A stretch of DNA of 56,046 nucleotides from Chloroflexota bacterium (lineage in GTDB: Bacteria; Chloroflexota; Anaerolineae; Anaerolineales; Villigracilaceae). Location of the stretch: positions 1 to 56,046 of the forward strand of contig VGNF01000002.1 of assembly GCA_016866195.1 (NCBI GenBank). The letters run 5' to 3'. Each line of letters starts with the position of its first letter. The stretch's first letter is position 1. Positions 11,697 to 19,546 of the stretch are shown here, in pieces. A program made the position numbers and the translations under genes. The notes under the pieces were generated by a model. It ran no database searches. It saw only the letters and a program-made list of their open reading frames with translations, and was not told the DNA's origin.

Positions 11697-12926
11697 TCAC
11701 CTTCGTAAGAGCCGCATGACGCCCTTGCCGCGCCAGTTCTGCAGGATGGCCTCGATGTACAGGTCTTCCAGGGCCCGCACCTGCTCTTCGATCGAGAATT
11801 TGCGGCTCAATTCCATGGACCGTGCGCCATATTGTCCGGAACGTTGCGGATCGGCGAGCAAACCGCCGATCCTTTCATTGAATATAGTCAGGTCCAATGG
11901 CGTCATGTGGCCGTTCTCGCCTTCGAGGATCATGCCTTCGAAGGCCTCATCCTGCACGGCCACGATCGGCAGGCCGGAGGCGAGCGCCTCGATTACGGAG
12001 ATCGGATGCACCTCGGTTGTGGAAGCCGAGAGGAACACGCTCGCATCGTGCAGGACGTTCGGCAGTTCTGCGCGATCCACCATTCCGAGAAAGTGAATGC
12101 GCTTCGCCACGCTCGTGGCAGCTGCCCTGGCCTCCAGGCCTTTGCGCGCGCTGCCGTCGCCGGCGAAGACCAGCCTGGCCTGCGGAAACCTGCCATCCAG
12201 ACGCGCGAAGGAATCGATCAGAAAATCGAGCCGCTTTTCCGGGTCGATCCGTCCCACCGAAAGCAGGATCGGCGCCTCAGGACCGATCCCCAGCCGGGCG
12301 CGCAGGCTGCCGGGCAACTTCGACTCCTTGAAGCTGCTCAGGTCGATCCCGTTGGGAATGATGTGGATCGGTTTTCGTACCTTTTGCTCGAGCAGCAACC
12401 GCTGGAACTTTGGAGAGGGGACCACCACCTGGTCGCCGAGGTTTGTTGTGGCCGTGCTGAACCAGCGCGCCGCGCGGCGTATGATGTTTGTGCCGCCGAT
12501 GATCTTGAGATAGTGCGTGTAATCCGTGATGGATGTGTGGTAGGTGTAGATCAGGGGAATGTTCTTGGTGGAGGCGGTTACATACGCGAGCAGGCCCACC
12601 GTCAGTGGGCTGTGGGCATGCAGGACGTCGAACTGTTTGCGCGTCAAGGACCAGGTCGTGCGCGGGGTTCCCAGAACGGCCACGTAGATCGGCGGTTTGT
12701 TCAGGTACTTCAAGGAGGGGACGCGGAAAACGCTCGGCTGGTCATCGTGATAGCCGGGGAACTTCGGCGCGAAGATGGTCACCTGGTGGCCCGCCTCGCG
12801 CAGGCCTTTTGCGATCAATTGCAGGGAGATCGAGACCCCGTTTACCTGGGGCGCAAACGTATCGGTGAACAATCCGATGCGCAGCGAGCCGGTATTCAGC
12901 CCGGGTGAGGATTGTGCGACAGACAT
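11697..12926 (-). CDS. Family 4 glycosyltransferase
   Basis: 409 residues with a GT-B fold. The N-terminal domain opens RIGLFTDTFAPQVNGVS, with the Asn-Gly acceptor loop typical of GT4 enzymes acting on diacylglycerol or phosphatidylinositol. The C-terminal domain has LLSVGRIDPEKRLDFLI and an E-x7-E motif, TEVHPISVIEA. Close types include 1,2-diacylglycerol 3-glucosyltransferase. It probably makes membrane glycolipids on the cytoplasmic face. It follows the DUF951 gene by 37 bases in the same direction and is likely co-transcribed with it. Confidence 0.88.
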   Translation of the reverse strand: MSVAQSSPGLNTGSLRIGLFTDTFAPQVNGVSISLQLIAKGLREAGHQVTIFAPKFPGYHDDQPSVFRVPSLKYLNKPPIYVAVLGTPRTTWSLTRKQFDVLHAHSPLTVGLLAYVTASTKNIPLIYTYHTSITDYTHYLKIIGGTNIIRRAARWFSTATTNLGDQVVVPSPKFQRLLLEQKVRKPIHIIPNGIDLSSFKESKLPGSLRARLGIGPEAPILLSVGRIDPEKRLDFLIDSFARLDGRFPQARLVFAGDGSARKGLEARAAATSVAKRIHFLGMVDRAELPNVLHDASVFLSASTTEVHPISVIEALASGLPIVAVQDEAFEGMILEGENGHMTPLDLTIFNERIGGLLADPQRSGQYGARSMELSRKFSIEEQVRALEDLYIEAILQNWRGKGVMRLLRR

Positions 12927-12963
12927 TTGAATGAGGTCCTGTTCGGTCGAAGCGATGACTTCG

Positions 12964-13182
12964 CTAGGATGATGCGCCTTGGTTCCCTTCCTGCGCCTGT
13001 TTCGTCAGGTTGATTTTCATACGCTTGGCCAGCTCGCGGCGGGTGAGCAGCACGCGATGCCCGCAGCCCTTGCATTCCAGACCGATGTCCGCGCCCAGTC
13101 GGACAACGGTCCATTCGTACGAACCGCAGGGATGCGGCTTGCGCAGGCGCACATGATCGTTCAAGAGCAGGTCGGGCAGCAC
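12964..13182 (-). CDS. DUF951 family small protein
   Basis: 72 residues from a GTG at 13182. It carries the family core VRLRKPHPCGSYEWTVVRLG followed by ADIGLECKGCGHRVLLTR, with Cys19 and a CxxC pair that may bind zinc. Family members are about 65 residues, which fits this start; a much longer open frame reading upstream has no similarity. The GTG is placed seven bases after a TATAAT, so the mRNA is probably leaderless. DUF951 proteins are widespread in Firmicutes and Chloroflexota and of unknown function. Confidence 0.85.
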   Translation of the reverse strand: MLPDLLLNDHVRLRKPHPCGSYEWTVVRLGADIGLECKGCGHRVLLTRRELAKRMKINLTKQAQEGNQGASS

Positions 13183-13189
13183 GAAAAGG

Positions 13190-13195
13190 ATTATA
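13190..13195 (-). promoter_or_regulatory. -10 box for leaderless DUF951 mRNA
   Basis: A perfect TATAAT on the minus strand, then CCTTTTC, then the GTG start at 13182. The distance puts transcription start at about the first base of the codon. Confidence 0.55.
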
Positions 13196-13320
13196 CCGCC
13201 GCCCTTCGCTCGGGTCTCGACTGGGAAATATTTCCCAGCCTGTGTGGGAAGCTTTTCCTTGCGTAATCGCCTGCGGGGAAGATAATCGAAGAGCGTACCG
13301 ACATCCTGTGGAGGTGAAAG

Positions 13321-14274
13321 ATGGACAGGAATTTGATGGTCAGGTTCTGGGGTGTGCGCGGCAGTCATCCCGCGCCTGGTGCGGGGACGATCCACTACGG
13401 CGGCAACACATCCTGCGTGGAGGTCCGGGCGGGAGAGCGCACGATCGTCCTGGACGCCGGCACCGGGATCATCCCCCTGGGACGTGAATTGATGCGGAGG
13501 GCTGCCGGAGGAAAGAGCCCGCTGGAGGTGATGCTGCTCTTCAGCCACCTGCATCATGACCACACGCAGGGATTTCCGTTCTTCGTCCCTGCCTATTTGC
13601 CGGGCGCGCGACTGCACATTTTCGGCCCCGGCGGAACCCCGGAGACTGTGAATCATGTGCTGGAACACAATCAGTCCCCCGAGACCTTCCCAGTGAGTCT
13701 GCGCGACATGCCTTCGGCGAAGGACATCCATTCGGTGCGGGACACACAGGTCATCCTCTGGGACGAGGGGGGAGTGCGCGTGGTTTCCTCTGCAGAGCCG
13801 GTGGCGGAGGAGGCCCTAGCGATCCGTATTCACCGTTCTCACGCACACCCCGGCGGCGTGCACGTCTATCGCATCGGGTGGCTCGGAAGGTCGGTGGTAT
13901 ACGCAACGGATACCGAGGGATATGTTGGCATCGACCGAAGATTGGCGGCTTTCGCGCGGGATGCGGATGTGCTGATCCATGACGCGCAATACAGCGCGGC
14001 GCACTACCGCGGCGAGCTGGCCGGCTTTCCCTCCACCCAGGGATACGGGCATTCCACGGCGGCAATGGCCGGCGAACTGGCGGCTGCTGCGGAGGTTGGA
14101 GAATTGATCCTGTTCCATCACGATCCCGCCTATGCCGATGAGCAGGTTTCTGTGCAGGAGGACGCGGCGAAGGAAATCTTTCCTGAGGTGCGCGCCGGGT
14201 TCGAAGGCTTGGAGCTGTCCCTCCTTCCGCTTGAGAGAGCAGCGGTGGCGTCGTATGGTGCGCGGGAGGCGTAA
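13321..14274 (+). CDS. Metallo-beta-lactamase-fold hydrolase
   Basis: 317 residues. The start is fixed by GGAGGTG six bases upstream. The dinuclear metal motif is H76-L-H78-H-D80-H81 within LFSHLHHDHTQGFPF; later ligands appear as the His in RSHAHPGG, Asp in YATDTEGYV and His in GYGHSTA. The opening MVRFWGVRGSHPAPG is typical of phosphodiesterase-like MBL proteins (PhnP/RNase Z side of the superfamily). Substrate unknown; cyclic nucleotide, phosphodiester or RNA are options. The C-terminal 35 residues look variable. Confidence 0.85.
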   Translation: MDRNLMVRFWGVRGSHPAPGAGTIHYGGNTSCVEVRAGERTIVLDAGTGIIPLGRELMRRAAGGKSPLEVMLLFSHLHHDHTQGFPFFVPAYLPGARLHIFGPGGTPETVNHVLEHNQSPETFPVSLRDMPSAKDIHSVRDTQVILWDEGGVRVVSSAEPVAEEALAIRIHRSHAHPGGVHVYRIGWLGRSVVYATDTEGYVGIDRRLAAFARDADVLIHDAQYSAAHYRGELAGFPSTQGYGHSTAAMAGELAAAAEVGELILFHHDPAYADEQVSVQEDAAKEIFPEVRAGFEGLELSLLPLERAAVASYGAREA

Positions 14275-14277
14275 AGG

Positions 14278-14283
14278 TACAAT
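14278..14283 (+). promoter_or_regulatory. -10-like box for Crp/Fnr-family gene
   Basis: TACAAT is followed by nine bases and the ATG at 14293, within four bases of the upstream gene's stop. The spacing fits a leaderless start, though less tightly than the other examples in the window. Confidence 0.4.
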
Positions 14284-14292
14284 AGGTCCAGA

Positions 14293-14991
14293 ATGAACGG
14301 GATTAAAAAGGATGATACGCGCAACCTGCTCTCTGAGATCCAGTTCTTCGAAGGATTGACCCCTTCGCAATTGGACTGGGTGGCGCAGCGCGCGCACCGC
14401 AGGATTTTCGCGGCCGGGACGAACGTGCTGACGGTGGATCAGCCCGGCGAAGCCGTGTATGTCATTTTGCACGGCACGGTGAAGATCCATGTGGAACAGG
14501 GAGAGCGCGATGTGATTCTCTCGATCCTTGGCAGCGGGGACCTGTTGGGGGAGATGAGCCTGATCGACAGTGTGGGCCGCTCCGCCAGCGCAGTGACCCT
14601 CGAGGATTCGCTCATGTTGTGGATGGATCGGACAACGTTCACCCACCTGCTGGAGAACGTTCCGCCGGTGGCTCGCAACCTGGTGCGCATCCTTTCCGCC
14701 CGGGTGCGGCTCTCGGACCAGATGATCCAGGCGCTGGCAACGCTGGATGTGCCCGGGCGGGTGGCGCGCCAGCTGCTGGCTTTTGCCGAACGGTATGGCC
14801 GTGAGGTGGAGCGCGGCGTGCAGATCCGCATTACCCTGACGCAGGGCGACATCGCCGATTTGGTCGGCGCCTCACGCAAACGCGTGAATCAGGCGATGGT
14901 GCTGTTCAGGGAGCAGGGATTGGTCAGTCCGGGCTCGGAGGGGCGCATGATCCTGCACGACCGGGAGGGCCTTGCGCGGTACTGTCACTGA
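14293..14991 (+). CDS. Crp/Fnr-family transcriptional regulator
   Basis: 232 residues. An N-terminal cyclic-nucleotide-binding-fold domain (about 15-130) includes PGEAVYVILHGTVKIH and GSGDLLGEMSLID. A C-terminal winged helix follows with LTQGDIADLVGASRKRVNQA as recognition element. There is no N-terminal Cys cluster, so it is not an Fnr-type oxygen sensor; the loop GEMSLIDSVGRSAS resembles the phosphate-binding cassette of Crp, so cAMP-like ligand binding is possible. Its last seven bases overlap the convergent M23 peptidase gene. Confidence 0.9.
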   Translation: MNGIKKDDTRNLLSEIQFFEGLTPSQLDWVAQRAHRRIFAAGTNVLTVDQPGEAVYVILHGTVKIHVEQGERDVILSILGSGDLLGEMSLIDSVGRSASAVTLEDSLMLWMDRTTFTHLLENVPPVARNLVRILSARVRLSDQMIQALATLDVPGRVARQLLAFAERYGREVERGVQIRITLTQGDIADLVGASRKRVNQAMVLFREQGLVSPGSEGRMILHDREGLARYCH

Positions 14992-15683
14992 CAGGTTGGG
15001 ACCGTTTCCGGGTTTTCGCCGGCGTTGAGCGGCAGGCCCAGATAGGGGGATGGATCGTACGTGTTATCGAAATCCAGTTCGTTCTTGAATCCCCCAAAGC
15101 CGTCGTCTTTCACGATCGAGAGGTGCAGGTGCACGCCCACAGGGTTGCCGGGCTCGCCGGAGAAATTTCCCTGGTAACCAAGGAGTGTGCCGGCTTCCAC
15201 ATATTCCTCAAAGGTGCCCATCGGGAACTGTTCAGAGATGAAGGAATTGCCCTGCGGATCGGCCATGTGGGTGTAGTAGACCCAGATTTGCCGCCCGGGG
15301 CGCAGCGGGTCATCCGGCACGCGCACGATGACGGAGGCTTTCCAGTCCGGCTGGCGCGTCAGGTAGCCGGGATATGCCGCGATCACCGGCGTGATCCCCA
15401 CGTCGGTGCCGGCGAAGATATCGATCCCCTGATGGCGGTGACCGGGCCGGAAGGAATCGTCCCAAAGGAAGCCGACCAGCCCATCGGTAGGAAAGAGAAA
15501 CGGGGCGGAATCGCAGCGGGAGCCGGCAGTCAGGGTCCATTCCGGGTGGGTGGCCGGATCGCTGATCCAGCTTCGGAAGGACAGCAGGCGAGCCGCGCTG
15601 GGCCGGGAGGTCCAATAGATGTAGGCTGCCGCAACGGCCAGAGCCGTGAGCAGAATTCCAACAAGCACGGTTCTTTTTGACAT
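14985..15683 (-). CDS. M23-family metallopeptidase, membrane-anchored
   Basis: 232 residues. An N-terminal hydrophobic helix (about 5-24) anchors or exports it. The LytM/M23 zinc site is visible: H84-x3-D88 in HRHQGIDIFAG, H138 in YYTHMAD and the H184-L-H186 pair in VGVHLHLS. Such enzymes cut peptidoglycan cross-links or act as envelope regulators. A TATAAT eight bases before the ATG suggests a leaderless mRNA. It is divergent from the c-di-GMP riboswitch and metalloprotease gene. Confidence 0.9.
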   Translation of the reverse strand: MSKRTVLVGILLTALAVAAAYIYWTSRPSAARLLSFRSWISDPATHPEWTLTAGSRCDSAPFLFPTDGLVGFLWDDSFRPGHRHQGIDIFAGTDVGITPVIAAYPGYLTRQPDWKASVIVRVPDDPLRPGRQIWVYYTHMADPQGNSFISEQFPMGTFEEYVEAGTLLGYQGNFSGEPGNPVGVHLHLSIVKDDGFGGFKNELDFDNTYDPSPYLGLPLNAGENPETVPTCQ

Positions 15684-15691
15684 GAAGGGGG

Positions 15692-15697
15692 ATTATA
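15692..15697 (-). promoter_or_regulatory. -10 box for leaderless M23 peptidase mRNA
   Basis: TATAAT on the minus strand, then CCCCCTTC and the ATG at 15683. Eight bases between box and start codon, without a Shine-Dalgarno sequence. Confidence 0.5.
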
Positions 15698-15798
15698 CCT
15701 TTTCCTGTTGTGTCCCTTTCGTGCTTGATTCCGACTCGAAATCGGAGAAATATATTGATGCAGCTTAGAACCCAATTTTGCATTCCCATTAGAGGTGA

Positions 15799-15886
15799 AG
15801 TCGGTACCCCGAAAAGGCAAACCCACCGTGAGGTGGGGGCGCAAAGTCATGGATCTGCGGTCCGAGGTACAGGATGGCAGACCGCC
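15799..15886 (+). promoter_or_regulatory. c-di-GMP-I (GEMM-I) riboswitch aptamer
   Basis: The conserved junction strands are present: AAAGGCAAACC (15813-15823), then a P2 hairpin CCCACC-GTGA-GGTGGG with a GNRA tetraloop (15822-15837), then GGCGCAAAGTCATGG (15838-15852), and a closing strand AGGATGGCAGACCGCC (15871-15886). CGGT (15802-15805) can pair with ACCG (15881-15884) as P1. This matches the GEMM-I consensus GGCAAACC / GNRA hairpin / CGCAAAGYC / AGGAURGC. It is directly followed by an intrinsic terminator and lies 116 bases before a secreted metalloprotease gene, so it should couple protease expression to cyclic di-GMP. Confidence 0.85.
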
Positions 15887-15918
15887 AGACTGCCGTTTTT
15901 TTTCGGCAGTCTTTTTTT
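15887..15918 (+). terminator. Intrinsic terminator of riboswitch expression platform
   Basis: AGACTGCCG (15887-15895) pairs with CGGCAGTCT (15904-15912) around an eight-T loop, followed by a T-tract to 15918. The alternative pairing 15874-15880 (ATGGCAG) with 15890-15896 (CTGCCGT) would disrupt it and also break the aptamer's P3 base, so ligand binding should favour termination. Confidence 0.85.
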
Positions 15919-16001
15919 CATGGGAAAGGAGGTTGTATCCGCGATCCAGGGTGTTTAAAAACATTTCCAGTTTCAAAACATTTCACTGTGAGGAGAATGC
16001 C

Positions 16002-18077
16002 ATGCGAATAAAGATATTTAGCGCATTTGTTGTCTTGATCCTGCTGGCGGCCATGCTGCCCATGGCGGCGCTGGCAGACAGCGGCACGGATTTGGTGCCC
16101 ATCGATGTCGGTCCCGAATTGCGCACATGGGAACCAACCCCTGCGCGCATCGTGGGATCGCCGGACGATGTGGATGTTGAAGGTGCATTGGCTGCTGCAG
16201 CCGGCACGCCGTACTTTGATTGCATCATCGATGCAGGCGTGTGGCTGTCGCTCGATGATGTGAATGGCCAGTACTTCTTCGATGTGTTCTACCTGGTGGC
16301 CGAGACCGCCGGCTCCGAGCTGTGGGTGCAGGCGGATTTGAGCTACCCGGAGGGTGACCCGCGCGAACAGCCGATGGTGACTTGTGAGCAGGCGGCCTAT
16401 CTGCTGGGTGAGTTTGACAGTAACATGTATCCGGTCGAAACGAACTTCTTCGGCATACCGGATATCCACAACGGAACCGAATCCCTGCTGGAGGCCTGGG
16501 GGTTTTTCGATCCCGGAACCTTCTACAACGAAGCCGGCCGCCAGGTCGTGCTGGTGTCCAACATCATTGACGATGCGTATTACGACCCCGGCTACCCCAA
16601 CTACATTGCCGGATTTTACTCGCCGTCCTTCGAGGCCTACTTCGATCGAAATATCATGTCGATCGATTCCCATGACTGGGCAAACCGCGTCGGCCCGGAC
16701 GGCTCACGGCCCTATTTGTACGAGAGCGTCTTCGCGCACGAATATCAGCACCTGTTGCACGATGATTATGATTCAGACGAAACCTCGTGGATCAATGAAG
16801 GGCTGTCCATGTTCGCCGAATACCTGACCGGTTATGTGGTGAATGAGGATAACTACACCACCTTCCAGGAATTGCCGGAGAACTCACTCGTGGCTTGGGG
16901 AGATCAGGGCGGCGAGGAGATCGTGGCGGATTACGGCATGGTCTTCCTGTACCAGATGTACCTGTATGAAAAATTTGGCCAGGAGTTCATTCAGGCTGAA
17001 TTCCACAATCAGGATAACGGCATCACCAGCATCAACTCCACGATGGCGATGAACAACAAGTGGAGGAAGAGCAGCTTCGCTGAGACCTACCATGATTTCT
17101 CGGTGGGTGTCCTGATCGATTCGTCCCAGAACAAGTACAAATACGGTTTCAAGCTTTTGGACGTGGGTATTGACGTCGGCACGCCCGCTGCGCCCAATCC
17201 CGAAGCCTACGATACGCCAGGTGCCCCGCCGTGGGGTGCGGATTACATCTGGCTCACCGGAAATCCACGCAGGTTTGGCAAATTTGTCTTCAACGGCGTT
17301 GATCTAAGTCAATCACCCACACCCTGGACCTCCGTGGATGGCATGCTCTACAGCGGCACCGGCGATGAAGTGGACAACTGGGCCATCTTCGAAACCGTGG
17401 GCGGCGGCACATTGACCTTCGATACCTATTGGGATTTGGAGGACTACTGGGATTACGGCTTCGTGCAGGCATCCACGGACGGTGGGCTTACCTGGACCAG
17501 TCTGGAGAATGCCTATACCACGTATGATCATGATCCAAATGCCTATCCGACGGTGATCGAAAACCTGCCCGGAATTACAAGCTGGAGTTGTTACATCGAG
17601 GATGATTGCTTCATCAACGTGAGTTATGACCTGAGCCCGTATGCCGGCCAGGATATCCTGGTTGCCTTCCGCATGATCACCGATTGGGGCACCCATTATG
17701 AGGGCTGGTACATTGACAATGTCTACGTGGACGGCAACCTGATCTCGGATGGCACGGATGCCAGCATCTTCAAGGATATTTCCGAGCTGTTCCCGATCGA
17801 CAACGATTTCACTGTGACCTTTGTCGGGAAGAGGGGCTGGGGCAAGCGGTCTCAATACCGGGTGATCAAGATGAGACTGGATGAGGTAACGGAGGAAGGT
17901 AGGATCTCACTCAAGCGCGTGCTTGGCTCGTCCGACAGCGCTGTGATGATCGTCACCTTCGATGCACCGGAAGGGTATAACGGCTATGCCGATTACAGCT
18001 ACGAGATCATCAACAAATGGGATCACGGCAACAAGATCAATTACAGAAGCAGTCACTCACATCCTGCCGATCACTAG
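16002..18077 (+). CDS. Secreted metalloprotease, immune-inhibitor-A-like
   Basis: 691 residues from the ATG at 16002, preceded by GAGGAG. A Sec signal peptide ends near AALA-DSG (residue 26). The zinc motif is H246-E247-Y-Q-H250 in FAHEYQHLLHDD, with a downstream Glu in SWINEGLSMFAEYL completing a gluzincin-like site. The C-terminal third has a MAM-like beta-sandwich (FVQASTDGGLTWTSLE ... AFRMITDW ... GWYIDNVYVDG) as in M6 immune inhibitor A peptidases, and a short basic domain at the end. It likely degrades extracellular or surface proteins. The riboswitch upstream suggests regulation with the sessile-motile switch. Confidence 0.85.
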   Translation: MRIKIFSAFVVLILLAAMLPMAALADSGTDLVPIDVGPELRTWEPTPARIVGSPDDVDVEGALAAAAGTPYFDCIIDAGVWLSLDDVNGQYFFDVFYLVAETAGSELWVQADLSYPEGDPREQPMVTCEQAAYLLGEFDSNMYPVETNFFGIPDIHNGTESLLEAWGFFDPGTFYNEAGRQVVLVSNIIDDAYYDPGYPNYIAGFYSPSFEAYFDRNIMSIDSHDWANRVGPDGSRPYLYESVFAHEYQHLLHDDYDSDETSWINEGLSMFAEYLTGYVVNEDNYTTFQELPENSLVAWGDQGGEEIVADYGMVFLYQMYLYEKFGQEFIQAEFHNQDNGITSINSTMAMNNKWRKSSFAETYHDFSVGVLIDSSQNKYKYGFKLLDVGIDVGTPAAPNPEAYDTPGAPPWGADYIWLTGNPRRFGKFVFNGVDLSQSPTPWTSVDGMLYSGTGDEVDNWAIFETVGGGTLTFDTYWDLEDYWDYGFVQASTDGGLTWTSLENAYTTYDHDPNAYPTVIENLPGITSWSCYIEDDCFINVSYDLSPYAGQDILVAFRMITDWGTHYEGWYIDNVYVDGNLISDGTDASIFKDISELFPIDNDFTVTFVGKRGWGKRSQYRVIKMRLDEVTEEGRISLKRVLGSSDSAVMIVTFDAPEGYNGYADYSYEIINKWDHGNKINYRSSHSHPADH

Positions 18078-18095
18078 TTCGTCCAGATGATAAAA

Positions 18096-18123
18096 GTGGA
18101 CCCGCCTGACAAGGCGGGTCCAC
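18096..18123. terminator. Bidirectional intrinsic terminator
   Basis: A 12-bp perfect stem (18096-18107 with 18112-18123) and GACA loop lies between the convergent metalloprotease and lipoprotein genes. The T-rich flank is better on the minus strand (CTTTTATC), but it probably serves both. Confidence 0.75.
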
Positions 18124-18127
18124 TCAA

Positions 18128-18664
18128 TTAATTCACCGGCACCCAGGGCTGGCCGTCCTGGATTTCAGTGGGATTGACCGGGATCAACGGCAGCGGCGGC
18201 AATTCCGTTCCATGTGCGGGGGAAAAACCGAAACAGCGGATCACCTGGCTGCCCGTGTCTGTGTGATAGGGGTATTTACCGCCCTTTGCCTCCAGCAGGA
18301 TCCGGTAGCCGGGCGTGATCACCTGGACATACATCACCTCCGGCTGCGGGCAGCCGAGTGAGGCATCCGGCCAGTCGACCGGCTGTGTGTCGGCTATGCG
18401 GATTTGATCCCTGTCCATGTTTAGGTATCCGGCCAGGTCGGTTATCGCCTTTTGGGCGATTTCACGCGAGACGATGTTGGCATCCTCTTCCAATGTGGAT
18501 TCCGGTATGGAGATCTCCGGCGTGGATGGGGAGCTGGTCATCGCTGGTTCCAGTACGGTGGCTGGCGTTTCTCTCAGGGAGGGTTCCTCAGTCGCCGCGC
18601 CGCCGCAGGCGGTCAGAATCAGGACAAACAGGACGCCCAGTGCAGTTAAGGGAATGGATTTCAT
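18128..18664 (-). CDS. Putative lipoprotein of unknown function
   Basis: 178 residues from the ATG at 18664, which has AGGAGA at the right distance; an upstream Met adds nine residues without support. Signal peptide with lipobox (ILTAC-GG), a Thr/Pro/Ser-rich linker, then a compact domain with DWPDASLGCPQPEVMYVQV and PGYRILLEAKGGKYPYHTDT. This domain, with a conserved Cys and PGYR, recurs in many Chloroflexota lipoproteins, but I cannot name a function. It is probably displayed on the cell surface. Confidence 0.75.
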   Translation of the reverse strand: MKSIPLTALGVLFVLILTACGGAATEEPSLRETPATVLEPAMTSSPSTPEISIPESTLEEDANIVSREIAQKAITDLAGYLNMDRDQIRIADTQPVDWPDASLGCPQPEVMYVQVITPGYRILLEAKGGKYPYHTDTGSQVIRCFGFSPAHGTELPPLPLIPVNPTEIQDGQPWVPVN

Positions 18665-18994
18665 GGATTCTCCTTGGTTTGACAGATGCAATGATCCTGG
18701 AGGATGGACGAATCAGGCATCCTCTTGGTTCCACTGCGGCGGAATCCACCGTGGTGGTTTTCGGCAGTGAATGAACGGAATGAAAGCCATGCGGGGTCGA
18801 TAGCAGCCGCCGGGCCGGGTCTCCGGATGGGATTTGGTGTTGGATCCGTCTGAATTATATCCTCCGGTTTTCGAACCTCCGCCCGGGGCGGGAGGTATTT
18901 TCTTACAAAAAATCTACCCGCCGTTATCCATTTTCTTACACGGTCAATATAACATTGGGCTATTGATATCGATTTGAAAAGGAGAAACAAACCA
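18665..18994 (+). promoter_or_regulatory. Intergenic region with duplicated ATTTTCTTACA site before hsp20
   Basis: This 330-base gap holds no gene that I can support. ATTTTCTTACA occurs at 18897-18907 and again at 18930-18940, 33 bases apart (about three helical turns), followed by TATAAC near 18948. It may be a regulator site or -35 region for hsp20. No CIRCE inverted repeat is present. A bulged GC hairpin lies at 18877-18896. Confidence 0.35.
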
Positions 18995-19378
18995 ATGTCC
19001 CTGTATATCCAACCGTATCCCTTCCGCCGCATCAGCCGCCGAATGGTTTCGCATCCTCAACAGCGTGCGCTGGGTGTCAACATCCGCGAGGAGAATGAAG
19101 CCTACATCCTCTCAGCACTCGTGCCCGGCCTGAAGGCCGAGGAACTGAACGTCCAGGTGTTGGATGATGTGCTGACCATCGAGGGCGAATACAAGGCGTC
19201 GGAAGCAGACTACCTGCTGAACGAGCTGCCGAGCGGCTCCTTCCGACGCACCCTGCGCCTGCCGGCCGCCATCGAAGCGGAACAGGTCGAGGCGAAGATC
19301 GAGAACGGGATGCTGACGATGACACTGCCCAAGGCGGAATCCGCACGCCCCAAAAAGATCACCGTATCGGTCAATTAA
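18995..19378 (+). CDS. Hsp20/alpha-crystallin small heat-shock protein
   Basis: 127 residues from the ATG at 18995, with AAGGAG ten bases upstream. The alpha-crystallin domain spans most of it: VNIREENEAYILSALVPGLK, VQVLDDVLTIEGEY, SFRRTLRLPAAIEAEQVEAK and IENGMLTMTLPKAE. The C-terminal I-x-V form (ITVSVN) supports oligomer assembly. It is an ATP-independent chaperone that holds unfolding proteins. A strong terminator follows. Confidence 0.93.
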   Translation: MSLYIQPYPFRRISRRMVSHPQQRALGVNIREENEAYILSALVPGLKAEELNVQVLDDVLTIEGEYKASEADYLLNELPSGSFRRTLRLPAAIEAEQVEAKIENGMLTMTLPKAESARPKKITVSVN

Positions 19379-19397
19379 AGGTAGAGTATGATTCCGC

Positions 19398-19427
19398 ACA
19401 GGACGGAGGCGTCAGCCTCCGTCCTGT
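19398..19427 (+). terminator. Intrinsic terminator after hsp20
   Basis: ACAGGACGGAGGC and GCCTCCGTCCTGT pair over 13 bp with a GTCA loop, followed by CATTTTAAT, starting 20 bases after the hsp20 stop. Confidence 0.8.
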
Positions 19428-19442
19428 CATTTTAATCGTTGT

Positions 19443-19518
19443 TATAATGCCCACGGTCACCAATTGCGCTTTCCCGCCTTTGAAAAAGCGCAATTGGTGA
19501 CCGCCCTGGGTATATAAT
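19443..19518. repeat. Dispersed palindromic element with TATAAT-like ends, copy 2
   Basis: Perfect 18-bp arms at 19454-19471 and 19486-19503 surround a 14-base loop. Outside them, TATAATGCCC on the left mirrors GGGTATATAAT on the right. The right end supplies a plausible -10 box for the lipoprotein gene at 19547. A longer, diverged relative lies at 9533-9672. Confidence 0.7.
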
Positions 19519-19546
19519 TCACCCACCCTTGAAACTGGAGCATCCT

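Noticed and set aside
13183-13731. Extension of the DUF951 frame upstream to 13731
   Set aside because: The extension overlaps the divergent MBL gene, has no similarity to anything, and DUF951 proteins are about 65 residues; the GTG after TATAAT fits.
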